In this document: in pieces, positions 1 through 6,617 of the stretch | Numbering within the stretch: position 1 is the first letter of the stretch | Layout of the letters: each line of letters begins with the position of its first letter | Assembly: GCA_964495095.1 (NCBI GenBank) | Contig: CAZBUH010000093.1 | Span: 1-7,703 of the forward strand | DNA: 7,703 nucleotides | Source of the DNA: CAZBUH01 sp964495095 | GTDB taxonomy: Bacteria > Bacillota > Clostridia > Oscillospirales > Oscillospiraceae | Reading direction: 5' to 3' | The notes under the pieces: generated by a model | What the model saw: the letters and a program-made list of their open reading frames with translations, nothing else | Databases searched by the model: none | What the model was told of the DNA's origin: nothing | Translations under genes and position numbers: made by a program

Positions 1-41
1 ATCAAAATATGATCAAGAGCGTAGAAATAGGGGCGATTGTA

Positions 42-50
42 TGGTAAAAT
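42..50 (+). promoter_or_regulatory. Candidate extended -10 promoter of the GH25 lipoprotein gene
   Basis: TGGTAAAAT fits an extended -10 element (TG, one base, then TAAAAT with one mismatch to TATAAT). It would place the transcription start near 57 and give a leader of about 25 bases before the ATG at 83. No convincing -35 box lies 16-18 bp upstream, which is tolerable for an extended -10 promoter. The call is a pattern match only, and transcription could instead come from beyond the left edge. Confidence 0.4.
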
Positions 51-82
51 AATAAGGACTCTTGCCTAAAAGGAGCGAAAAA

Positions 83-934
83 ATGAAAGGTGCGATTTTT
101 AGACTGACGGCGGCGCTGGCGGCTGTATTGACGCTGCTTTCGGGATGCACGGGAGGCGCGGAGCCCGATCCGACGCCCACACTGGAGACAATACATATAT
201 ATGGCTCATACATTCCTGTTATGAAGGAAGTGCCCAAATGCAAGTACGCCGCCGACTGCTTCAGCAATGCGGACGGGTTTATGGAGTATTCCGACGGGGA
301 AATACACTCTGAGGCCGTGATAGACGTGTCGGAATTTCAGGGCGAGATAGACTGGAACGCCGTGGCGGAATCGGGGATAAAAATGGCCGTCATACGGGTG
401 GGCTACCGTGGCTACAGCGCCGGAGGCATATACGAGGACGCCATGTTTCGCAAAAACGCCGAGGAGGCGAAAAAAGCCGGACTCCAGGTGGGCGCGTACT
501 TTTTCTCCCAGGCGGTAACGCCGGAGGAGGCGGAGGAGGAGGCGGACTTCCTTATCGATGCCGTTTCGGGCCTTGATATAACAGGTCCCGCGGTATTTGA
601 CTGGGAAGCCATAACCGAAGAGGACAGCCGCACTGCCGCAATTACGGGGGAGACAGTCACCGAGAGCGCCGTAAAATTCTGCTCCAGGCTCGCAGACGCA
701 GGGCTTGACCCCTGGGTTTACATGGGCCGGGAGGCGGGCTACCTGCTCTACGATTTGTCGAGGCTTACGGAATATAAGCTGTGGTTTGCACAGTACGGCG
801 GCACGCCGGATTTTTACTACAATTTTCACATGTGGCAGTACACCGATTCCGGCTCCGTGCCGGGGATACAGGGCGGCGTGGACCTCAACATGCTGTTTGT
901 CCGGGATATCCCGCCGGAGGCGGCAGCACAGTAA
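83..934 (+). CDS. Membrane-anchored GH25 muramidase (lysozyme-like) lipoprotein
   Basis: This 283-residue protein is predicted to cleave the MurNAc-GlcNAc beta-1,4 bond of peptidoglycan from the outer face of the cytoplasmic membrane. Residues 1-21 form a lipoprotein signal peptide ending in the lipobox LSGC, with Cys22 as the lipidated residue. Residues 23-77 are a linker containing Cys53 and Cys59. The GH25 domain covers about 78-275. It starts with DVSEFQG (Asp81), followed by DWNAV, carries the family's D-x-E pair in VFDWE (Asp173, Glu175), and ends with WQYTDSG (251-257) and GVDLN (265-269), all typical of the family. There is no separate wall-binding repeat, so the lipid anchor probably localises it. 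The start is the ATG at 83 because AGGAG (71-75) lies 7 bases upstream; an in-frame TTG at 62 has no such site. The gene stands alone and converges on the next gene across a hairpin. Roles in wall remodelling or division are inference. Confidence 0.93.
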   Translation: MKGAIFRLTAALAAVLTLLSGCTGGAEPDPTPTLETIHIYGSYIPVMKEVPKCKYAADCFSNADGFMEYSDGEIHSEAVIDVSEFQGEIDWNAVAESGIKMAVIRVGYRGYSAGGIYEDAMFRKNAEEAKKAGLQVGAYFFSQAVTPEEAEEEADFLIDAVSGLDITGPAVFDWEAITEEDSRTAAITGETVTESAVKFCSRLADAGLDPWVYMGREAGYLLYDLSRLTEYKLWFAQYGGTPDFYYNFHMWQYTDSGSVPGIQGGVDLNMLFVRDIPPEAAAQ

Positions 935-964
935 ACAATATTTACTCAATACAGGACGGACGTA

Positions 965-999
965 AAAACCGCTGCAAAAGCTGATTTTGCAGCGGTTTT
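965..999. terminator. Bidirectional intrinsic terminator between convergent genes
   Basis: Two perfectly complementary 15-base arms (965-979 and 985-999) enclose the 5-base loop GCTGA. The core CCGCTGC/GCAGCGG is flanked by AAAA on the left and TTTT on the right, so either strand reads as a GC stem followed by a U-tract. It lies 31 bases past the stop of the lysozyme gene and 73 bases past the stop of the convergent minus-strand gene, as expected of a shared terminator. Confidence 0.85.
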
Positions 1000-1038
1000 G
1001 CGCTTTATGTTACAGTGGACGGATTGTATGAGACAAAA

Positions 1039-1058
1039 GTTAATATTTGGTTAATATT
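1039..1058. repeat. Short direct repeat just past the E2-like gene's stop
   Basis: GTTAATATT occurs at 1039-1047 and again at 1050-1058 (period 11), 14 bases beyond the stop codon of the minus-strand gene and inside the 137-bp convergent intergenic region. The period is about one helical turn. It may be a protein-binding pair or simply AT-rich drift. Confidence 0.4.
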
Positions 1059-1071
1059 ACTCATGTAAATT

Positions 1072-1953
1072 TTAGTCAACATCTTCCACGATTTCCTCCG
1101 GAGGGACTTCCAGTTTTTCCGGATGGCGCATGTAGTCTTTCATAATCTTGAAGGACTGGGCATAATAAAATCCATCACATATTCTCTCGTCCAGGACTGC
1201 GGTGTAGTCTATGTATTTTTTCGTGACAACGCTGCCGTCGTCGGCGATTTCATTTACCTTCCTCTTTGCGCCGAAGGTGATGAAAATCGGCAGATTCCCA
1301 AAATTATAGAGATGATGGTAGATGGGCGGGATGCCGAGAGAGCCCAGATCGCTTATGAAAAGCGAGCCGTGGAATGGGCTGGCCTTGAGTATCGCCTTCG
1401 GCATGATGCCGAAATAGTCCAGTGTGTTCATGAGCGCCACAAAAGCCTTTAAAAGCAGCGCCGGCAGATGCGTGAGCAGCTTCGCTGTTTTGTCGGTGTC
1501 GTTCTCCTCCATGGCCTTTATTTTTGTAACCTCCGTATTTATGTCGGAGTAAATGTCCAGAATGGTCGCCGATGGGTCGCAGTTCAGCATTATGGAACTC
1601 TCAGCGGCGGAGCTGGACAGGGAATGCTTTACGGTCATGGTCATCTCGATGCCGTTTCTTGCGTAAATGCGCTGGCCCGAGATAAACCGGTTGAGTCCGG
1701 GCCGCTGGCTGACGGTGCGGACATACGCCGCGAGAAAAACATGGAGCATACCCATGCCCTTGTAGCCTTGGGCCCTTTTTCCACGGAGGTATTTGTCTAT
1801 CTCCGTGACCTCGATGCTGTCTGTGAAGAAATTGGAGGCGTCCCCTCTGGTCTTCATTATAAAAGGTGTTATCTGGTAGTATGAGGCGAGGGAGCGTATC
1901 CTGCGCCCGTAGCTCCTGTCGCCGAAACGGTATCTGCGTTTTTTCTGTTCCAT
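1072..1953 (-). CDS. Stand-alone 2-oxoacid dehydrogenase E2-type acyltransferase domain protein, catalytic His replaced by Glu
   Basis: This 293-residue protein resembles the catalytic domain of dihydrolipoamide acyltransferases and chloramphenicol acetyltransferase. FISDLGSLGI (199-208) matches the E2 signature usually seen as ISNLGMFGI, and TFGAKRKV (226-233) matches the following strand. DERICDGFYYAQ (255-266) sits where the active-site HxxxDG motif belongs, but Glu256 replaces the His (codon GAG, minus strand of 1186-1188). There is no lipoyl domain and no E1/E3-binding domain, so it is not a normal E2 subunit, and no E1 or E3 gene is visible nearby. AGGAGAGGAA precedes the ATG, and a good promoter lies a little further upstream. 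The C-terminal tail (about 277-293) is acidic. The fold assignment is firm. The activity is not: it could be an acyltransferase with a changed base, an acyl-CoA binding protein, or an assembly factor. I do not recognise a specific named gene. Confidence 0.85.
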   Translation of the reverse strand: MEQKKRRYRFGDRSYGRRIRSLASYYQITPFIMKTRGDASNFFTDSIEVTEIDKYLRGKRAQGYKGMGMLHVFLAAYVRTVSQRPGLNRFISGQRIYARNGIEMTMTVKHSLSSSAAESSIMLNCDPSATILDIYSDINTEVTKIKAMEENDTDKTAKLLTHLPALLLKAFVALMNTLDYFGIMPKAILKASPFHGSLFISDLGSLGIPPIYHHLYNFGNLPIFITFGAKRKVNEIADDGSVVTKKYIDYTAVLDERICDGFYYAQSFKIMKDYMRHPEKLEVPPEEIVEDVD

Positions 1954-1992
1954 CAGTTACTTCCTCTCCTGTTTATTTCCCTTTTCGACAAT

Positions 1993-2021
1993 ATTGTATA
2001 CTATTTTTGATATTTATTCAA
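1993..2021 (-). promoter_or_regulatory. Sigma-A-like promoter of the E2-like gene
   Basis: On the minus strand, TTGAAT (2016-2021) and TACAAT (1993-1998) are separated by exactly 17 bp in an AT-rich stretch. Transcription would start near 1986, giving a leader of roughly 30 bases before the ATG at 1953. A perfect 10-bp palindrome, ACAATATTGT (1988-1997), overlaps the -10 box and could serve as an operator, though a palindrome this short and AT-rich may occur by chance. Confidence 0.65.
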
Positions 2022-2129
2022 TGCTTTTGAATGGCAGATATGGCCTCTTGACTATTAAAGTGACAAAAATGCAAGCAAAAGACATTGCACTTGCACAAAA
2101 AGTGCGCTGTCTGCCAAAAAAAGCTTGAT

Positions 2130-2158
2130 TTGTCGCAAAAATAAGGCTATAGTATAAT
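2130..2158 (+). promoter_or_regulatory. Sigma-A-like promoter of the V-ATPase operon
   Basis: TTGTCG (2130-2135) and a perfect TATAAT (2153-2158) are separated by 17 bp. The transcript would start near 2165, leaving a leader of about 65 bases before ntpF. The leader contains a small AT-rich hairpin (ATTCA, TTTT loop, TGAAT at 2176-2189), too weak to count as a terminator. This promoter points away from that of the E2-like gene, with about 110 bp between their -35 boxes. Confidence 0.7.
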
Positions 2159-2229
2159 TGTTGCTGCATATGAGGATTCATTTTTGAATTTGAGAATAAA
2201 AAAGAAATCATAAAAGTGAGGTGTGAAGC

Positions 2230-2544
2230 ATGTCGCTTGAAGCCATAAAGGATATAAGCGCCGCCGAGGACGAATCCAGGATAGCGGTGGCGGAGGCCGG
2301 CCAGAACGCGAAAAAAGCGGCGGCCGAGGCTGAAAAAGCGGGCCAGGCCGCTGTGGAGGCGGCGAAAGAGCGGGCCAGGGAGGAGATAGGCAATCTCATG
2401 AAGGCTGCGGAGGCCAAGGCCGCGGAAAACGCGGAGGAGCTTGAAATCAGCGTGTCGAATAAAATAGCGGCCATGAAGGCGAAGGCCGACGCCAGGATGT
2501 CCGACGCCGCCGGCATGATAGTTGGAAGGATAGTGGGAAGCTGA
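2230..2544 (+). CDS. ntpF: V-type ATPase peripheral stalk subunit (G-like; subunit H/AhaH family)
   Basis: This 104-residue, almost wholly helical protein is 29% alanine (30 of 104) and rich in Glu and Lys, and is predicted to form one long coiled coil over about residues 5-92. It ends in AAGMIVGRIVGS, a tail typical of the G/H stalk family. In the rotary enzyme it pairs with subunit E to form the peripheral stalks that hold the A/B head still against the membrane stator. The assignment rests mainly on position (first gene of an operon in the E. hirae ntpFIKECGA order), size and composition, since sequence conservation in this family is low. GTGAGGTG (2216-2223) provides a ribosome site before the ATG. 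The stop overlaps the next start in TGATG (2542-2546), indicating translational coupling to ntpI. It is subunit G in Thermus-style naming and should not be confused with ntpG further on. Confidence 0.9.
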   Translation: MSLEAIKDISAAEDESRIAVAEAGQNAKKAAAEAEKAGQAAVEAAKERAREEIGNLMKAAEAKAAENAEELEISVSNKIAAMKAKADARMSDAAGMIVGRIVGS

Positions 2545-4505
2545 TGGCTATCGCAAAAATGGAGCGCCTGCGGCTTATAGGTCTTGTGGAACAGCGTGAC
2601 GAGCTGCTGAACCGGCTTATGAAGCACGGCTGCCTGGAGCTTACGGAGGTGACGGGCATAGACAGCCCGGAGTACGCCGCTGTTTTGAAGCGGGACGGCA
2701 CGGACCTTCAGGAGTTCAGAGACAGGAACGCGGCGCTGAATTCTGCCCTTAATATACTGCGGGAGTATGCTCCCGAGAAAAAGGGGCTTTTTATAAAGCG
2801 CCGGGACGTGTCGGCGGAGGAATTTTTCTCCTCCGGGCTTTGGCGGGACGCAAACGAGGCCGCGGGAAAAATAAACGAGGCCAGAGCGAAGATAGAGAGG
2901 CTCAAAGTCGAGGAGAGCAGCCTCCGGTCCGACGTGCTGGCGTATATGCCGTGGGAAAATACGGAGCTGCCCCTGGATTTTCCCGGCACCAGGGACGCGG
3001 CGGTGGTTTTCGGCTCCGTGCCGGCCTCCTCGTCTATGGAGGAGCTGGAAAAGAGCCTCAGCGAGACGGTGCCGGAATCGCAGTTGTACAGCGTGGGGCA
3101 GGATAAGGAGCAGAGCCGCTTCGTACTCATATATTTAAGGAGCCGGGCCGAGAAAATAAACGGCGTCCTCCGGGACTTCGGTTTTTCGGCGGCCCAGTTC
3201 AGGGAGAGCGGCGGAACGGCCCTGGAGCTTAAAAATAAGGCCCTGGAGCGCATTGCCCAGATAGAGAGCAGGGCGGAGGAGTACGGAAAAGAGATAGCCG
3301 GTCTGGCCTGCCGCCGCAGGGATATAGAGCTGTGTATCGACAGATGCACCCAGGAAATAGCCCGGGAGACGGCGAAGGAGCATATCCTTGTCTCAGGCTC
3401 GGTGTTCGCCATGGAGGGCTGGATAGACGCCGACAGGAAAAAGGAGGCGGAGGCCGAGATATCGGATTTGACCTGCGCCTGGGAGTTTTCACAGCCGGAG
3501 GAGTGGGACAGGGTGCCCACGCTCCTTAAAAACCCAAAGTGGATGGACCCGATAAACGTGGTGACTGAGATGTACTCCCTCCCCGCCTACGGGACCATCG
3601 ACCCAAATCCGCTGATATTTTTTACCTATGTATTCTTCTTTGGATTTATGTTCGCCGACGTGGCCTACGGGCTTATAATTTTTGCGCTGTCGGCCCTTAT
3701 CGTTAAGATATATGACCCCAAGGGCACTATAGGCAGGCTTTTCCGTCTGGGCAGGTACCTGGGAATAAGCACGGCCATATGCGGGATCTTTGTAGGCGGC
3801 TTTTTCGGAGACGTTATAACGACCGTCAATAACGCCTATCTTGGCGGCGGGGCGCTGCCCGGATGGCTTCAGGCTTTCTGCGACGGGCTTCTGGTAAACC
3901 CGATGCGGGACCCTCTTACGGTGCTTGTGCTGTCAGTCGCTATCGGCGCCTGTCACCTTATTTACGGCCAGTGCGTGCACATATATATGGGCTTCAGGGA
4001 CGGCCATCCTGTGGATTATCTGTTGGACGTTCTCCCCTGGTGGCTCACCTTTGCAGGGATAGCTGCTTTGGCCCTGGCGGGGTCGCCGGTGGTGCTTATT
4101 CTCGGCATCGTCTCCCTTGTGTGCACCCAGGGGCGGCACAAAAAGGGTGTTATAGGCAAGCTGACGGGCGGCATAACGTCCCTTTACGATATAACCTCGT
4201 GGCTGTCGGATATCCTGTCCTACTGCCGCCTGATGGCCCTTATGCTGGCCACCTCGGTCATAGCAAGCGTTGCAAATACGCTGGCCACCCTGATGCAGCC
4301 GCCGGCGGGGATAATACTTTTTGTCATAGTTTTCTGCATATTCCACGTCATAAATATCGGCATAAACCTTATAGGCACCTTCGTCCACGCGGCGAGGCTC
4401 CACTATCTGGAATTTTTCAATAAATTCTACACTTCCGGCGGCATCCCTTTCCGGCCGCTGGCCTATAATACAAAATATGTAAATATCATCGAGGAGGAAA
4501 AATAA
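2544..4505 (+). CDS. ntpI: V-type ATPase membrane stator subunit I (a-subunit equivalent)
   Basis: This 653-residue subunit provides the two ion half-channels next to the K ring and the attachment point for the peripheral stalks. Residues 1 to about 350 are the cytoplasmic part, with coiled-coil stretches near 105-130 and 225-280. From about 356 onward the protein is membrane-embedded, with hydrophobic segments near 356-387, 405-425, 457-480, 500-527, 562-585 and 587-612. Two arginines stand out: Arg562 in SYCRLMAL and Arg618 in HAARLHYLEFFNKFY. They are 56 residues apart, the same spacing as the two arginines reported as important in E. hirae NtpI (573 and 629). The length is normal for the family. 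Its ATG overlaps the ntpF stop by one base, and its final codons contain the ribosome site of ntpK. Confidence 0.97.
   Translation: MAIAKMERLRLIGLVEQRDELLNRLMKHGCLELTEVTGIDSPEYAAVLKRDGTDLQEFRDRNAALNSALNILREYAPEKKGLFIKRRDVSAEEFFSSGLWRDANEAAGKINEARAKIERLKVEESSLRSDVLAYMPWENTELPLDFPGTRDAAVVFGSVPASSSMEELEKSLSETVPESQLYSVGQDKEQSRFVLIYLRSRAEKINGVLRDFGFSAAQFRESGGTALELKNKALERIAQIESRAEEYGKEIAGLACRRRDIELCIDRCTQEIARETAKEHILVSGSVFAMEGWIDADRKKEAEAEISDLTCAWEFSQPEEWDRVPTLLKNPKWMDPINVVTEMYSLPAYGTIDPNPLIFFTYVFFFGFMFADVAYGLIIFALSALIVKIYDPKGTIGRLFRLGRYLGISTAICGIFVGGFFGDVITTVNNAYLGGGALPGWLQAFCDGLLVNPMRDPLTVLVLSVAIGACHLIYGQCVHIYMGFRDGHPVDYLLDVLPWWLTFAGIAALALAGSPVVLILGIVSLVCTQGRHKKGVIGKLTGGITSLYDITSWLSDILSYCRLMALMLATSVIASVANTLATLMQPPAGIILFVIVFCIFHVINIGINLIGTFVHAARLHYLEFFNKFYTSGGIPFRPLAYNTKYVNIIEEEK
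4492..4497 (+). promoter_or_regulatory. Consensus ribosome binding site of ntpK
   Basis: AGGAGG is a full match to the anti-Shine-Dalgarno core, 9 bases before the ATG at 4507, and lies inside the last codons of ntpI. It is the closest to consensus of the sites in this operon. This fits the need for about ten K copies per enzyme, although the link to stoichiometry is inference. Confidence 0.75.
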
Positions 4506-4506
4506 A

Positions 4507-4983
4507 ATGGATTTTTCAACATGCGGCGCGTACATTGGCCTTCTGGGCGCCTCCCTGGCTGTGGCGCTTTCCTGCATCGGCTCCGGCCGCGGCGTCGGTA
4601 TGGCCGGCGAGACGGCAAACGGGGTCCTGTCTGAGGACCCGGGAAAGTTCGGCTCCTGCCTTATCCTTCAGCTTCTTCCGGGCACACAGGGACTTTACGG
4701 GCTTGTTATCTGGTTTTACGCTGCATTGCAGCTTGGCCTTTTCGGCGGCGAGCTGGTGACGCTCACCTTCGCCCAGGGCCTTGCGTATTTCGGGGCGTGC
4801 CTTCCCATGATGATCGGCGGATATGTGACCGCCAAGGCCCAGGGGCGCTGCGCCGCCTCCAGCATCATGCTTGTGGGCAAGCGCCGCGAGGAGATGTCCA
4901 AGGGCATCGTGCTCACTATAATGGTGGAGTTTTACGCCATACTGTGCCTGCTCGCTTCCTTCCTTATGCTGGCCCTTCTGTAA
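4507..4983 (+). CDS. ntpK: V-type ATPase proteolipid subunit K, predicted Na+-binding
   Basis: This 158-residue proteolipid is the rotor-ring subunit that carries the transported ion. It has four membrane helices in two hairpins (about 8-28, 52-77, 84-107 and 133-157), the doubled c-subunit form of V-type enzymes. The glycine-rich IGSGRGVGMAGE (24-35) packs the first hairpin. LLPGTQGLYG (56-65) and MVEFYAIL (139-146) match E. hirae NtpK almost exactly. The positions of its Na+ ligands (L61, T64, Q65, Q110, E139) are all kept here as L57, T60, Q61, Q112 and E141. Glu141 is the essential carboxylate, and the first hairpin has no matching acidic residue, so each subunit carries one ion. Na+ specificity is inferred from these residues; close relatives with small changes can use H+. 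The gene starts one base after the ntpI stop. Confidence 0.98.
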   Translation: MDFSTCGAYIGLLGASLAVALSCIGSGRGVGMAGETANGVLSEDPGKFGSCLILQLLPGTQGLYGLVIWFYAALQLGLFGGELVTLTFAQGLAYFGACLPMMIGGYVTAKAQGRCAASSIMLVGKRREEMSKGIVLTIMVEFYAILCLLASFLMLALL

Positions 4984-5004
4984 GAGGCTGAAAGGATAGC
5001 TTAT

Positions 5005-5607
5005 ATGAATGGTATCGAAAAGATCACTGGGCATATAGAGGCCGAGACAAAGGCCCAGGTGGAGAAAATAGAGGCGGAGTCCCGGGAAAAGTGCGAGAGC
5101 ATAAAAAAGGACTATGAGGCCAGGGCCCAGGAGGAATACTGGAAAATATTCAAGGCCGGCGCCGGGGCCGCGGAGCTTCAGGTAGAGCGCCTGGGGAACG
5201 CCGCTAAGCTGGAGGCCAGGAAAAAGCTTCTGGCCGCAAAGCAGGAGGAAGTGGCCGCCGCCTTCAGCCTGGCGGAAAAGCGCCTTATGGAGCTTCCCGA
5301 CGGGGAGTATACGGCGCTTTTGGCGTCCCTTGCGGCGGACGCGGCCTCCACGGGCCGGGAAAAGCTCATAATGTCGGTTGCCGACCGGGCCCGCTGCGGC
5401 AAGGCCGTCTGCATAAAGGCAAACTCCCTGCTTGAAGAGCGGGGAATTGAGGGCGGCCTCACTCTCTCCGAGGAAACCGCCGGAATCTGCGGCGGCGTTA
5501 TAGTGAGCGACGGGATGATAGAGGTAAATTGCAGCTTCGAGGCTATTATGAGCCAGAAGAAAAAGGAGCTTGACCGCCAGGTGGCAAATATGCTTTTTGA
5601 TGAATAA
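5005..5607 (+). CDS. ntpE: V-type ATPase peripheral stalk subunit E
   Basis: This 200-residue protein has an N-terminal coiled coil (about 1-95, rich in Glu, Lys and Ala) and a C-terminal alpha/beta domain (about 96-200). The C-terminal part carries GICGG (160-164) and VIVSDGMIEV (165-174), followed by NCSFEA, matching the family pattern in which this domain binds the top of the A/B hexamer. The N-terminal half pairs with the G-like subunit (ntpF) and reaches down to subunit I and subunit C. The length is typical. AAAGGA (4991-4996) lies 8 bases before the ATG, and 21 bases separate the gene from ntpK. Cysteines at 30, 131, 136, 161 and 176 are numerous for a cytoplasmic stalk protein, but I attach no function to them. 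Confidence 0.95.
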   Translation: MNGIEKITGHIEAETKAQVEKIEAESREKCESIKKDYEARAQEEYWKIFKAGAGAAELQVERLGNAAKLEARKKLLAAKQEEVAAAFSLAEKRLMELPDGEYTALLASLAADAASTGREKLIMSVADRARCGKAVCIKANSLLEERGIEGGLTLSEETAGICGGVIVSDGMIEVNCSFEAIMSQKKKELDRQVANMLFDE

Positions 5608-5608
5608 C

Positions 5609-5614
5609 GGAGGG
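5609..5614 (+). promoter_or_regulatory. Ribosome binding site that fixes the TTG start of ntpC
   Basis: GGAGGG sits 7 bases before a TTG at 5622 and directly follows the ntpE stop (5605-5607). It decides the start, because no in-frame ATG lies close by and the protein family begins at this point. Confidence 0.75.
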
Positions 5615-5621
5615 CCGGCCT

Positions 5622-6617
5622 TTGGAAAAGAAGATAAAGGATACAGATTATCTCTACCTCACCGCCTATATCCGCACAAAGGAAGTGAGCCTTTTAAACC
5701 GCAGCCAGATACAGCGTATGCTGGACGCGGGCAGCCCTGAGGAGGCCGCAAGGGTGCTTGAGGAGTGCGGCTATGGGGATATGGCGGATTTTACGATGGC
5801 GGAGCTTGAAAAAAAGCTGTCCGACAGGCGTGCGGCCATGATGAAGGACCTTGCGTCCGTCGCCCCGGATAAGGACATAGTGGATGTTTTCAGGATAAAA
5901 TATGACTACCACAACGCCAAGGTCATAATAAAAGCCGAGGCTGTGAATACGGAGGCGGGATATCTTCTGTCGGAGGCCGGACGGATACCGCCGGAAGTCC
6001 TGGCGGAGAGCTATTACCAGGGGGCCTGGTCCTCCATACCGGATATTTTGGCGGCCGCCATGATGGAGGCCAAGGAGGTCCTTGCCAGGACGGGAGACCC
6101 GCAGCTTTCGGATTTCGTGCTGGATACGGCGTACTATAAGGAATTTGCGGAGCTCGCCAGGGACACCGGCAGCAGCTTTTTTGAGGGATATGTGCGCCTC
6201 AGTATCGACAGCGCCAACCTGCGTACCGCCGTCCGGGCGCTGCGCATGGGCAAAAGGCCGGAATATCTCGGCCAGGTGCTGGTGCCCGGCGGGAACGTCC
6301 GGCGGGAGACCCTTATAAACGCCGCAGCGGACGGGAAACCTGCGCCGCTGTTTTCCGGCGTACTGAAGCCCGCGGCGGAGGAGGCCGAAAACGTCCTGAA
6401 CGGCGCCGGGCTTACAAAATTTGAAAAAATGTGCGACGACGCACTGACGGAGTACCTGTCCGGGGCCAAATACGAGAGCTTCGGTGAAAAGCCGCTTATA
6501 TCCTATATCTGCGCCGTGGAGACGGAGATAAGCATAGTCCGTATAATTTTAAACGGCAAAAAGGCCGGACTTGACCCGGAGGTAATAAGAGAAAGGCTGC
6601 GTGAGACTTATGTCTAA
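5622..6617 (+). CDS. ntpC: V-type ATPase subunit C (d-like rotor coupling subunit)
   Basis: This 331-residue, mostly helical subunit is the funnel-shaped socket that joins the central shaft (D/F) to the membrane K ring. It opens with DYLYLTAYIRTKE (9-21), the conserved N-terminal element of the family. YDYHNAKVIIKA (94-105) and the tail VETEISIVRIIL (with LRETYV at the end) match its repeated helical lobes. It starts with TTG, unlike its neighbours, supported by GGAGGG at 5609-5614. Its last 8 bases overlap the start of the subunit F gene, implying coupled translation. AUA makes up 14 of its 19 isoleucine codons, notable in GC-rich DNA. Confidence 0.95.
   Translation: MEKKIKDTDYLYLTAYIRTKEVSLLNRSQIQRMLDAGSPEEAARVLEECGYGDMADFTMAELEKKLSDRRAAMMKDLASVAPDKDIVDVFRIKYDYHNAKVIIKAEAVNTEAGYLLSEAGRIPPEVLAESYYQGAWSSIPDILAAAMMEAKEVLARTGDPQLSDFVLDTAYYKEFAELARDTGSSFFEGYVRLSIDSANLRTAVRALRMGKRPEYLGQVLVPGGNVRRETLINAAADGKPAPLFSGVLKPAAEEAENVLNGAGLTKFEKMCDDALTEYLSGAKYESFGEKPLISYICAVETEISIVRIILNGKKAGLDPEVIRERLRETYV

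Noticed and set aside
523..547. GGAGGAGGCGGAGGAGGAGGC purine tract as a tandem repeat
   Set aside because: It simply encodes a Glu/Ala-rich helix (EEAEEEAD) in the GH25 domain, and the period is not regular beyond codon repetition.
206..949. Long open frame on the minus strand opposite the lysozyme gene (247 residues)
   Set aside because: It mirrors a GC-rich coding region, has no recognisable motifs, and the plus-strand GH25 domain is unambiguous.
2048..2066. Rex-like imperfect inverted repeat (TTGACT and TGACAA half-sites)
   Set aside because: The half-sites do not match each other well enough to support a redox-sensor operator, and the match could be chance in AT-rich DNA.
2048..2076. 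TTGACT at 2048-2053 as a second -35 box for the V-ATPase operon
   Set aside because: No -10-like sequence lies 16-18 bp downstream; the promoter at 2130-2158 is much better.
2176..2189. Hairpin in the ntpF leader as an attenuator or riboswitch part
   Set aside because: The stem is only 5 AT-rich pairs, there is no alternative pairing or U-tract pattern, and the leader is too short for known riboswitch classes.
2230..2544. Ala/Lys/Glu-rich first operon gene as a histone-like or late-embryogenesis-like protein
   Set aside because: Composition alone could suggest this, but its position, TGATG coupling to ntpI and C-terminal tail fit the V-ATPase peripheral stalk subunit.
2708..3520. Minus-strand open frame of 270 residues opposite ntpI
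   Set aside because: Its Ser/Arg-rich, low-complexity composition is typical of an antisense shadow; ntpI is intact on the other strand.
3863..4423. Plus-strand open frame of 186 residues inside ntpI in another frame
   Set aside because: It lies wholly within the membrane domain of ntpI, has no family features, and its composition is that of an out-of-frame reading.
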